Shown one piece after another: positions 50,894-58,940 of a stretch of 64,000 nt of DNA. This DNA comes from Deminuibacter sp966424055. Lineage in GTDB: Bacteria > Bacteroidota > Bacteroidia > Chitinophagales > Chitinophagaceae. The stretch spans positions 1 through 64,000 of the forward strand of contig CBJLMB010000016.1 in NCBI GenBank assembly GCA_966424055.1, written 5' to 3'. Numbering within the stretch: position 1 is the stretch's first letter; each line of letters starts with the position of its first letter. The notes under the pieces are model-generated. The model was not told where the DNA came from. It made no database searches and saw only the letters and a program-made list of their open reading frames with translations. The position numbers and the translations under genes are program-made.

Positions 50894-51837
50894 AGAAACT
50901 ATTGACAGGCTTTGTTCTGATAACAGGCATCGGGCTAACCACACAGGCGCAACAGCCGGCATACCGCCATTCACTGCGCATCACCAGCGACAATGATGCT
51001 TATTTATGGGAAGGCAATGACCGCTATTATACCAACGGCATTTTTATCAACTATAGCTGGGCAGGGCCGCAGAACAGCAATATAAAAAAAGTTCATTCCC
51101 TGCAGCTGGGCCAGTTGATGTATAACCCGAGGGATTATTCCCTGCACTACGAATCTTCTATCGACAGGCCTTATGCGGGCTATTTGTTCCTAGGCTACAA
51201 GCAATCGCTTTTTTTTAAAAAAGATCAGGTATTGCAGCTGGGCATTATTGCCGGAACAACAGGAAAGCCCTCCCTGGCCGAAGGCCTGCAGCGATGGTAT
51301 CACCACACGGTTGGCTTTGACCCGCCGGAAGGATGGAAATACCAGGTAAAAACAGAGCCGGGTATCAATATCAGCGCCACGTATGCAACTGCCCTGTTTC
51401 CTGAAAAGGCCGGCCATTCGCTTTTTGCCGTAAAACCAGTGGTACAGGCCATTGCCGGTAACAGTTTTACCAATGCCCAGGCCGGCATGCTGTTCCAGCT
51501 GGGCTTTTTTGAAAACAACAGGGAAAGCGTTTTGTGGAAAGCCAGGGTAAACCGCGAACCCGCAACAACACGCCGGCATTATGAATGCTTTTTATATTTT
51601 CATCCCCAGTTAACTGCACAGTTGTACAATACCACTATACAGGGCGGTTTGTTCAGGCGCGAAAAGGGTACGGTAAGAGATCCTGAAAAATTGATCTACC
51701 AGCATACCATCGGGCTGATGTATGCAGGCGAGCGCATTGCACTGGGCATGGCTTTTATTTTCCAGAGCAAAGAAACCACTGTTCAGCAGCTGAACCAACG
51801 CTATGGAACAATACAGGTAGAATACCGTTTTCATTAG
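50890..51837 (+). CDS. lpxR: LpxR-type lipid A 3'-O-deacylase
   Basis: A 315-residue outer-membrane barrel with a signal peptide (about 1-20). LpxR-family marks are SDNDAYLW and RYYTNGI near residues 33-50, SSIDRPYAGYLFLG, and the RWYHHTVG segment in the middle. It removes the 3' acyl chains of lipid A at the outer surface, usually to dampen recognition or change permeability. The barrel ends with an aromatic residue (YRFH), near the normal C-terminal Phe. The ATGA overlap with recX shows coupling; the following dehydrogenase is on the same strand 121 bases on. Confidence 0.85.
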   Translation: MKKLLTGFVLITGIGLTTQAQQPAYRHSLRITSDNDAYLWEGNDRYYTNGIFINYSWAGPQNSNIKKVHSLQLGQLMYNPRDYSLHYESSIDRPYAGYLFLGYKQSLFFKKDQVLQLGIIAGTTGKPSLAEGLQRWYHHTVGFDPPEGWKYQVKTEPGINISATYATALFPEKAGHSLFAVKPVVQAIAGNSFTNAQAGMLFQLGFFENNRESVLWKARVNREPATTRRHYECFLYFHPQLTAQLYNTTIQGGLFRREKGTVRDPEKLIYQHTIGLMYAGERIALGMAFIFQSKETTVQQLNQRYGTIQVEYRFH

Positions 51838-51958
51838 CAGGCAGCCGGTATAAAGGGCAACGGTTGTTTACCCGCCTTTTATAAAAAATTCCCCTACTTG
51901 TCCTTTACCGCCTGTTTCGCCTTAAGTAGTAACTTCGCAGCTTTAAAATGCATTGAAT

Positions 51959-53038
51959 ATGGCACAGTTCCGCAATTTCAGGATGGTGAATTATGTGGTT
52001 TATGGCAAAGGTTGTTTTAACCAGCTGGATGAAATACTGGCGCCCCAGCGAAAAGGGGATGCCCCGATGATTTTTTTCGTGGATGAGTATTTCCGGGACA
52101 AGCAGGCGTTTTTATCCCGTATTCCTTTACGGGGTAAAGACAAGGTGGTGATCATTGATGTAACATACGAACCCAAAACTTCGGGTGTGGATAAACTGCG
52201 GGACGATTTGAAGGCCGAGTTTGGTGAGGTTTCCGGTATCATTGGTATCGGCGGCGGATCGGTGATGGACACAGCCAAGGCGGTAGCATTGATGATGACC
52301 AACCCCGGTTCTTCTGCCGATTACCAGGGATGGGACCTGGTAAAGGTGCCGGGTGTGTACAAAGCCGGTATTCCTACCATCTCAGGTACCGGTGCAGAGG
52401 TAAGCAGAACCTGTGTGCTTACCGGCCCTACCCGCAAACTGGGCATGAACTCAGATTTCACCACTTTCGACCAGATTGTGCTGGATCCCGATTTAACCAC
52501 CAGTGTACCGGTGAACCAGCGCTTTTACACCGCGATGGATTGCTTTATCCATTGTGTTGAATCTTTAAACGGTACTTATCTCAATGCTTTCAGCCGCTCT
52601 TATGGTGAAAAAGCGCAGGACCTGTGTGAAGAGATCTTTCTCGACAAACCCCATTGGGATGATGATGCAGATGAAAAACTGATGATGGCCTCTTATGCAG
52701 GTGGTATGAGCATCGCCTATTCACAGGTGGGTGTGGCGCATGCAGTTAGTTATGGGCTTGCCTATGTGCTGGGCACCAAACATGGTATTGGCAACTGTAT
52801 TGTGTTTGACAAGCTGGAAGAATATTACCCCGATGGCGTGGAAAAGTTCAAACGCATGGTAGAAAAGCACGGTGTGGATATCCCGCAGCATATTACCCAA
52901 ACCCTCAGCAATGAACAGTTTGAAACCATGATCAATGTTTCACTGGGCATGAAACCCCTGTGGGAAAATGCACTGGGGAAAGACTGGGAAAAGATAATGA
53001 CCCGCGAAAAGCTGAGAGCACTATACGAGCGGTTATAA
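51959..53038 (+). CDS. Iron-containing alcohol dehydrogenase (KdnB-like)
   Basis: A 359-residue group III alcohol dehydrogenase. The GIGGGSVMDTAKA segment binds NAD(P), and metal ligands are found in MDCFIHCVES and in HAVSYGLAYVLGTKHGIGN. The opening FRNFRMVNYVVYGKGCFNQLDEIL resembles KdnB, which oxidises Kdo to the 8-oxo form ahead of 8-amino-Kdo synthesis in lipopolysaccharide. The usual partner KdnA aminotransferase is not next to it, so this is a possibility rather than a call. It follows lpxR, another lipopolysaccharide-modifying gene. The ATG at 51959 is chosen over an in-frame TTG at 51953. Confidence 0.8.
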   Translation: MAQFRNFRMVNYVVYGKGCFNQLDEILAPQRKGDAPMIFFVDEYFRDKQAFLSRIPLRGKDKVVIIDVTYEPKTSGVDKLRDDLKAEFGEVSGIIGIGGGSVMDTAKAVALMMTNPGSSADYQGWDLVKVPGVYKAGIPTISGTGAEVSRTCVLTGPTRKLGMNSDFTTFDQIVLDPDLTTSVPVNQRFYTAMDCFIHCVESLNGTYLNAFSRSYGEKAQDLCEEIFLDKPHWDDDADEKLMMASYAGGMSIAYSQVGVAHAVSYGLAYVLGTKHGIGNCIVFDKLEEYYPDGVEKFKRMVEKHGVDIPQHITQTLSNEQFETMINVSLGMKPLWENALGKDWEKIMTREKLRALYERL

Positions 53039-53050
53039 AGTATACCATGA

Positions 53051-53100
53051 GAAGTACGAAGTACGGTTCTTACTGATCCATACTTCGTACTTCTTTATTT
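53051..53100 (+). terminator. Terminator of the iron-containing dehydrogenase
   Basis: A perfect 13-base-pair stem (GAAGTACGAAGTA, 53051-53063; TACTTCGTACTTC, 53081-53093) followed by TTTATTTG on the plus strand. The repeated GTACGAAGTACG core resembles an intergenic repeat that has been adopted as a terminator. Confidence 0.78.
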
Positions 53101-53175
53101 GTACTTATGTAAAAGCTTACTGGTAAACATGCATATAAATGCGCGCAGAAAATAGCAGAACAGTTGTACCGCTGT

Positions 53176-53673
53176 TTATTCCTGGTCCATATTCATGATA
53201 TCCCTGTCGAACAGGTAGAGGCCGCTTTTATCATCGCCAATCATTTCCAGTTTATCATTGCATTCCCTTGCCAGGCGTTCTTCTTCTATTTGTTCGTTCA
53301 CATACCACTGCAGGAAATTATGGGTGGCATAATCTTTCTCAGAAAGGGCGATATCAACCAGTTCATTGATGCTTTCGCTCACTTTTACTTCGTGGGCAAA
53401 CAGTTCTTCAAATGCTTTTTTCAATGAAACAAAGGTAAGCACAGGTTGGGCCAGGGCGGGAATTACGGCAAAGCCACCTCTTTCATTGATGTAATGTATC
53501 AGCTTCAGCATGTGCATACGCTCTTCATCACTATGTTTAAAAAAGAAACGAGTAACACCTTTCAGCCCGGGTTGAATTTCTGCCCAGCTTCCCATGGCCA
53601 GGTAAGCCTGTGATGATTGTGCTTCCATAAGTACCTGGCGGTTAAGCGCCTCCTGCATTTTTTTTGACAGCAT
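53176..53673 (-). CDS. ftnA: Ferritin
   Basis: A 165-residue non-heme ferritin. The ferroxidase ligands are Glu in MEAQSSQAYLAM, Glu and His in DEERMH, and later EEERLARE. It forms a 24-subunit shell that stores iron as ferric mineral. The C-terminal YLFDRDIMNMDQE lacks a heme-binding Met. It is monocistronic. No iron-responsive operator was recognised upstream. Confidence 0.95.
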   Translation of the reverse strand: MLSKKMQEALNRQVLMEAQSSQAYLAMGSWAEIQPGLKGVTRFFFKHSDEERMHMLKLIHYINERGGFAVIPALAQPVLTFVSLKKAFEELFAHEVKVSESINELVDIALSEKDYATHNFLQWYVNEQIEEERLARECNDKLEMIGDDKSGLYLFDRDIMNMDQE

Positions 53674-53754
53674 GGTTCATTTTTTTGTTGCCAGGTAAAA
53701 TACTCATTATTCTTTATTCCACATACAGGTACAACAGGTACAGGGGGTACTGTG

Positions 53755-54396
53755 TTACAGCAGTTGCTGTTGCATAGCCAGTTTGATCAGCGCGGCACTG
53801 TTTTTTACTTCAAATTTCTGCATCAGGTTTTTCCGGTGTGTTTCAATGGTCAGGGTGCTCAGCGAAAGCATTTCGGCAATAGCGGCATTGGTTTTACCAT
53901 CGGCGATCAGCTGCAGTATCTGTTTTTCCCTTTTTGTGAGCTGCGGAATTTTTTTCAGCTCGGCCGTCGAGTGTTGTGCCATTATCTTTTTTACTTCATT
54001 GCTGAACGTGATTTGCCCGTTCAGCGCCTCATCAATACAGGTATACATTTCTTCGGCTGAAATATTCTTTAGCAGGTAACCGCTGGCGCCATGTTGAAGC
54101 ATCTGCATAATCACCACCCGCTCGCTATGACTGCTGAAACCCAGTACACAGGTTGTGGGAGAAACCAGTTTTATTGTTTTACACAATTCCATACCGTTGA
54201 TATCGGGTAGTGTAATATCCAGCAGAACAATCTGTACTTTGTTCTTTTTCAAAAAAGGGATAAACTCCCTGCCGGTAGTAAAGCTGCCGGTTATTTTAAC
54301 CCGTTTATCTTTTTTAAATAATGTTTCCAAACCCTGTATCACTACGGGGTGATCATCGACAATTGCCAACGAGATCTTATTTTTATCCTGCAACAT
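53755..54396 (-). CDS. NarL/FixJ-type response regulator
   Basis: A 213-residue two-component regulator: receiver domain (about 8-125, phosphoacceptor Asp60 in LLDITLPD, Lys in YLLKNIS) and a LuxR-type helix-turn-helix (about 148-205, LTKREKQILQLIADGKTN). Its start overlaps the end of the sensor kinase gene by 14 bases, so both are translated from one message. Targets are not visible. Confidence 0.95.
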   Translation of the reverse strand: MLQDKNKISLAIVDDHPVVIQGLETLFKKDKRVKITGSFTTGREFIPFLKKNKVQIVLLDITLPDINGMELCKTIKLVSPTTCVLGFSSHSERVVIMQMLQHGASGYLLKNISAEEMYTCIDEALNGQITFSNEVKKIMAQHSTAELKKIPQLTKREKQILQLIADGKTNAAIAEMLSLSTLTIETHRKNLMQKFEVKNSAALIKLAMQQQLL

Positions 54397-56380
54397 GGAG
54401 TTCTATGTTTACGGTGGTGCCCTCGTTCAGGGCTGTTTCAATAGCTACATGCCCCTTCAGGTAATCCACTCTTTTTTTAATATTGTTGAGGCCGGTGCCT
54501 GTTGCCTGGTTGGCAGCCTGCGTATCAAAACCTTTTCCGTCATCTTCTACAGTGATGAAGAAAGTATGGTTGTTCTGGGTACATTGTAAAATAATATTCG
54601 AGGCGCCGGAATGCCGCAATGCATTTGACAACAGCTCCTGCACCACACGGTAAATGGCTACCTGTGTTTGTTTGGGTAATGATGGCGATATGCCGAATGG
54701 CTGAAAATCTATCCGGGTAAATTCTGTAGTCATGGCTTCGCACAATTCTTTCAGTGCGGTTTCCAGTCCAAACCTGAGCAATGCTTCTGGCATCATATTG
54801 CGAACAATACGGCGCAGTTCTGTTGCTGAATAATCCAGCTGGTCAACAATGCGGTGCAAATCTTTTTCAGCCGGCTTTTGCTCTTCCGCGAGCAGGGCCG
54901 ACAGGTTTATTTTCATTCCGGCAAGCATACCACCCAGGCCGTCATGCAGGTCGCGCGCCACCCTTTCCCTTTCCTGTTCTTCGCCCTGCAACATGGCTTC
55001 GCTTATTTGTATCTGCCTTTGTTGTTCTGCTTCCTTCAACTGCTGCTGGTAAGTGAGTTCTTTTTGTGCGGCCAGTTTTTTATTGTTCCGGTAATAGAAG
55101 AAAGTAAAAATGGCCGCGCCCAGTAAAAACAGGGAAGAAGAACCCAGCAGCCAGTTGATGAGCCGCTGGTTTTTTGCCGATAGCTGCACCTTATCTTTTT
55201 CTGCCTGCAGTATGGCGATCTTTTTTTCATTCTCCGCATTCCGGTATTTGATCTCCAGCTCCTGGATATTGTTTTGCAGTTTGCTTTCATGCAGGCTATC
55301 GCTGAGCTGGTAATATTTGACCGCCCATTTATAGGCTTCTCCCATCAAACCCATGCCGGCATTGGTGGTAGAAAGCTGCTGGTAAATTGATTTCCGGCTG
55401 CTGGGGTCGGCCGATAATGTTCCTTCTTCCAGTATGCCCATCAACAGCTGTTTGGCCGGTGCATATTTTTTCTGTTCAACCAGAATATTGTATTTTCTAA
55501 AAACCAGCATTTGCAGCAGCATTACCTGGTTGTATTTTTTTGCCATGGGAATGCCTTTATCCAAACTGGCCAGGGCTTTGTCGAACTGGTCTGCCGCAGT
55601 ATAATAAAGTGCTTCATTGTAATAATAATTGGGATAGTTGATCGATTCGGGGTAGGGACTGATCAGCTGTTTTGCCTTATCGAGCATTTCCTTGGCCCGG
55701 GCTGTTTTTTTATTGTAGATATCATTGCTGGTGGCCGACAAATAGGCGAACAACAGGGTAGGCGAGCCGGGGTGTTTCGGTTCCAGCAGCTGGATGGCTT
55801 TATCGTTATAGATCTCCGCCTTACCAAACTGCGAATTATACATAAAAATAGTGGCCAGCTGTGTGTAATAATGTGCCAGTTTTTCATCGTTGCCCGATTG
55901 TTCCGCCAGCGGGATCGCTTTATTGAGCCATGTGTCAATTACAAAGGCATCACCTTTTTCGTTTCGCACCATGATGCCATAATCGAACCAGCACATAGAC
56001 CTGAACAGGTAGGTTTCTTTATCAGCAAATGGTTCAAGGGCTTTTTCTGCTTTTAAAAACAGGGCCGCAGACCTGGAAAGATCCCTGTTGAAATAAAATT
56101 GCGCTTCATAAAAATAATAAAGCGCAGCCAGCCTGGGATACCTGGAGGCCTGTATACGGCCCTGTTCCAGGTAGGTTTTGCTTTTAACGGTATCTTTTGC
56201 GCGCCAGTAATCGGACAGGAGAAAATTGACACGGGCTTTTGTGCTATCGGCCTGGGCTGTTGCCGCTACTTTATTCAGGCTATCGGTATAAGCCTGCTCG
56301 TTCAAGGGTACAATAGCCTGGGCGGTACACCAAAGGGTTGTATGGAAGAAAAGAAATAGCAGAAATAAGCATCGGATCAT
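54383..56380 (-). CDS. TPR-containing sensor histidine kinase (HisKA_3)
   Basis: A 665-residue kinase with a signal peptide (MIRCLFLLFLFFHTTLWCTAQ), a periplasmic region of tetratricopeptide-like repeats (about 50-380), a coiled coil, a membrane helix (about 425-448), then cytoplasmic kinase parts. The phosphoacceptor is His479 in ARDLHDGLGGML; the ATPase domain shows ELLSNALRHSG and EDDGKGFD. The phosphate goes to the overlapping response regulator. The periplasmic repeats probably sense protein or envelope state. The start at 56380 places the signal peptide first; the open frame goes on upstream without it. Confidence 0.93.
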   Translation of the reverse strand: MIRCLFLLFLFFHTTLWCTAQAIVPLNEQAYTDSLNKVAATAQADSTKARVNFLLSDYWRAKDTVKSKTYLEQGRIQASRYPRLAALYYFYEAQFYFNRDLSRSAALFLKAEKALEPFADKETYLFRSMCWFDYGIMVRNEKGDAFVIDTWLNKAIPLAEQSGNDEKLAHYYTQLATIFMYNSQFGKAEIYNDKAIQLLEPKHPGSPTLLFAYLSATSNDIYNKKTARAKEMLDKAKQLISPYPESINYPNYYYNEALYYTAADQFDKALASLDKGIPMAKKYNQVMLLQMLVFRKYNILVEQKKYAPAKQLLMGILEEGTLSADPSSRKSIYQQLSTTNAGMGLMGEAYKWAVKYYQLSDSLHESKLQNNIQELEIKYRNAENEKKIAILQAEKDKVQLSAKNQRLINWLLGSSSLFLLGAAIFTFFYYRNNKKLAAQKELTYQQQLKEAEQQRQIQISEAMLQGEEQERERVARDLHDGLGGMLAGMKINLSALLAEEQKPAEKDLHRIVDQLDYSATELRRIVRNMMPEALLRFGLETALKELCEAMTTEFTRIDFQPFGISPSLPKQTQVAIYRVVQELLSNALRHSGASNIILQCTQNNHTFFITVEDDGKGFDTQAANQATGTGLNNIKKRVDYLKGHVAIETALNEGTTVNIELHVAG

Positions 56381-56895
56381 ACAAAAAAAATAAAATAATA
56401 ATTGAGCTGGCAGACCCTTTCCTGGTGCCTGCAGATGCGATTCATGGTCAGCATGGTGCAAGGTTATATACAGGGCCTGGATTTGTTGTTCTATGAAGGG
56501 TTCTGTTTCAAAAAAATGATCAAGAACCTGGGGATTCATTGCAGCTATACACTAAGATAAGGCATTCTTATTCTATAGAGCCTATTATAACCGAAGTTGC
56601 GGATTACCCAGTCGCTCTTTTTATGGCTGTAAGCCATGAGCTTTCAGCTATAGAGCGGGATTATTAAATTAAATAAAATTGTTTTGCCAGGCTGAAAAAC
56701 ACCTTCTTTTCTGCGTTTTTTGCGTATTCCACGGGATGTCATTGTGCTCTAAAATCTACCAGAAAATGGGTAGAAAAAATACCCTGGCAGCTGGTATTGG
56801 TCTGCGGAAAGCAGCAAGGTAACTTTGTGGCCAAACCCAGGGCCGGGCTAACCAACACCGTATTATTTTATTTATTACCATTGACTGATTTTGTT
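56381..56895. other. Noncoding region between the sensor kinase and a lipoprotein gene
   Basis: About 515 bases without a convincing gene. It includes the in-frame, probably untranslated extension of the kinase frame (to 56539), a perfect ATGGCT-GTA-AGCCAT palindrome (56624-56638), CTATAGAGC twice (about 56573 and 56648), and one dispersed repeat copy (56703-56735). Promoters of the two divergent genes should lie here. Confidence 0.6.
56703..56735 (-). repeat. Dispersed CGC-GAAAAG intergenic repeat, inverted copy
   Basis: Read on the minus strand: CGTGGAATACGCAAAAAACG then CAGAAAAGAAGG. Nearly identical to the copy at 47825-47862 and related to the pair at 40233-40355. Confidence 0.65.
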
Positions 56896-57543
56896 ATGTA
56901 CAAGTACTTGCGACCTGTAAAATTCAGGTCATTGCTATTTTTATGTTTTTCTGCGCCATTGATCTATTCCTGCAGCCCGATGGGCGCAGCCAACAGGAAA
57001 GCAGAAAAGAACACGATAAAAACATTGTATCCTGAAAGCAGTTTCGATTCTGTTGTTGCCAGAAATGCCCTGAGCTATGGCAATTCAACCATTGAGGGTG
57101 TTACTTTTACCAAACCCAAAACGCAATTTGGTTATAAAGCGCCGCTGGCCAAAAGAATATATGGTGCCAATATACTGGTAACCCTGTTTCCTGTTACACC
57201 GTATTTTACTGAATGGTACAATTTGCGCAGGGCGAAAGAAGGCAAACGCACGGTCTGCTATATGTCTGACCAGGCCTTCCGGTTCAGAATAGAAACCAAA
57301 ACGGATGATTATGGCCGTTTTAAATTTGAAAAAATGAAACCCGGCAAATATTTCCTGCAAGCATTCCTGGAATGGCAAAACCCGGTAAACTATAAACGCT
57401 TTGTGGGTTCAGGCTATAACAATTACGGTGGAACAACAGATTATTATGAATGGCAAACTTATTACCAGCAACACAAAGACCGGCTGGAAGAATTTGTAGA
57501 AGTTGAACAGGATGGAAGCACTGTTCGGGTAACGCTGAAATAA
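56896..57543 (+). CDS. Uncharacterised lipoprotein with carboxypeptidase-regulatory-like domain
   Basis: A 215-residue protein with a lipoprotein signal; lipobox LIYSC puts the lipid Cys at about residue 24. The mature part contains a beta-rich stretch (TKTDDYGRFKFEKMKPGKYFLQAFLEW) like the carboxypeptidase regulatory-like fold, often an adhesion or scaffold module. No enzyme motif is seen. The start at 56896 is chosen because the upstream in-frame sequence does not form a signal peptide. It ends at a clear terminator. Function unknown. Confidence 0.7.
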   Translation: MYKYLRPVKFRSLLFLCFSAPLIYSCSPMGAANRKAEKNTIKTLYPESSFDSVVARNALSYGNSTIEGVTFTKPKTQFGYKAPLAKRIYGANILVTLFPVTPYFTEWYNLRRAKEGKRTVCYMSDQAFRFRIETKTDDYGRFKFEKMKPGKYFLQAFLEWQNPVNYKRFVGSGYNNYGGTTDYYEWQTYYQQHKDRLEEFVEVEQDGSTVRVTLK

Positions 57544-57573
57544 ATTTCCAGGCACATTACAACCAAAACATAT

Positions 57574-57611
57574 ACGGCAGTGTGAAAGCTATTTTCACAA
57601 CTGCCGTTTTT
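57574..57611. terminator. Terminator between lipoprotein and amidohydrolase genes
   Basis: A stem of ACGGCAGT..GTGAAA with TTTCAC..ACTGCCGT (57574-57606), then a T-run on the plus strand. It lies between converging genes and overlaps the amidohydrolase stop. Confidence 0.85.
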
Positions 57612-58888
57612 TATTGCTTGTATATTTTGCCTTCTTTCATCACAAAACTTATATTGGCCAGCAGCTTTATGTCCTGCAAAGGATCACCGTCCACAGCAAT
57701 CAGGTCAGCGGTTTTCCCTGTTGTTACAGAGCCGCGTTCGGCACTTACACCCAGCAGTTCGGCGGCATTGGCTGTTGCAGATTGTATTGCGGCCATCGGT
57801 GGCATACCGGCTTCTACCATGTATTGAAATTCCAGTGCATTTTTTCCGTGGGCATATACACCAGCATCAGTACCAAAAGCAATTTTTACACCTGCCTTAT
57901 ACGCTTTGGCAAATGTTTGCTGTATACGCGGCCCCACTTCTGTTGCTTTAGCCGCAATAACCGGTGGAAAGAACCCCGGTATTTTTGCTGAATCGGCAAC
58001 AGATTTACCGGCAATAATAGTGGGTACATACCAGGCACCGTATTTTTTTGCCAGCTCAATATCTTCATCGTTCATATAAGTACCATGCTCTATTGATGTT
58101 ACGCCGCCCAGGATGGCGCGTTTAATGCCTTCTGCACCATGGGCATGGCAGGCTACACGCATTCCGTAATCTTTCGCTGTTTCTACCACAGCTTTAATTT
58201 CTTCTACGGTGAATTGTGCGCCAGAGCCGTCTTTACTCAGGTCGAGCACTCCACCGGTAGAGGCGATCTTTATTACATCTGCTCCTTTTTTAAACTGGTA
58301 GCGTACAGCTTTCATCAGCTCATCTTTGCCATTGGCCACACCCTCTTCCGGGCCGGGTGTTTTGCGTATATCATCACGCAGCCCGACCGATTCATCCATA
58401 TGGCCACCGGTTGCAGAAATGGCCACACCTGCGGTGAGGATATAAGGTCCTTCGGCTAAACCCTGGTTGATGGCATTGCGCAATGCAATATTTACACCAG
58501 AACCACCCAGGTCACGCACGGTGGTAAAACCAGCCATCAGCGTTTTCTTTGCATAAACAGCTGCACGGTAGGCCATCTCTGCATCAGAAAGACGGAAGCC
58601 GTCCAGCATGGAATTCTTCCCGTACTGGCTCTGTATGTGCACATGACAATCGATGAGCCCGGGAAGAACGGTTTTGTTTTTCAGATCGATCACCTTATCC
58701 CCGCCGGATCCTGAAGTATAACCATCCTGTATTGCGGTGATGGTTTTACCTTCTACAACAACCGTAACAGATGAGCGGGCAGCGGCTCCTGTTCCATCGA
58801 TCAGTTTGCCACATTGTATAAATGTTTTTTGTGCCTGCAACTGCAGCAATACGGCGCAGCTGAACAGGGTGGTAAAGAGCAGTCTCAT
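57611..58888 (-). CDS. Exported metal-dependent amidohydrolase
   Basis: A 425-residue amidohydrolase with a signal peptide (ends near LQAQ, residue 20). Metal and catalytic groups: DCHVH (HxH), Lys in VIKIAST, His in CHAHG, His in SIEHGTYM, and Asp in FGTDAGVYAHG. This set belongs to the imidazolonepropionase-like/prolidase group, many of which are dipeptidases acting on Xaa-Pro or hydrophobic dipeptides. The tricorn-like S41 peptidase lies 52 bases upstream on the same strand, so the pair probably trims peptides outside the cytoplasm. Confidence 0.92.
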   Translation of the reverse strand: MRLLFTTLFSCAVLLQLQAQKTFIQCGKLIDGTGAAARSSVTVVVEGKTITAIQDGYTSGSGGDKVIDLKNKTVLPGLIDCHVHIQSQYGKNSMLDGFRLSDAEMAYRAAVYAKKTLMAGFTTVRDLGGSGVNIALRNAINQGLAEGPYILTAGVAISATGGHMDESVGLRDDIRKTPGPEEGVANGKDELMKAVRYQFKKGADVIKIASTGGVLDLSKDGSGAQFTVEEIKAVVETAKDYGMRVACHAHGAEGIKRAILGGVTSIEHGTYMNDEDIELAKKYGAWYVPTIIAGKSVADSAKIPGFFPPVIAAKATEVGPRIQQTFAKAYKAGVKIAFGTDAGVYAHGKNALEFQYMVEAGMPPMAAIQSATANAAELLGVSAERGSVTTGKTADLIAVDGDPLQDIKLLANISFVMKEGKIYKQ

Positions 58889-58940
58889 ATCTGGCGTTTT
58901 ATTCGTTCTGGCAGCACAACGGGCTGTTGTGCTTATTTGT

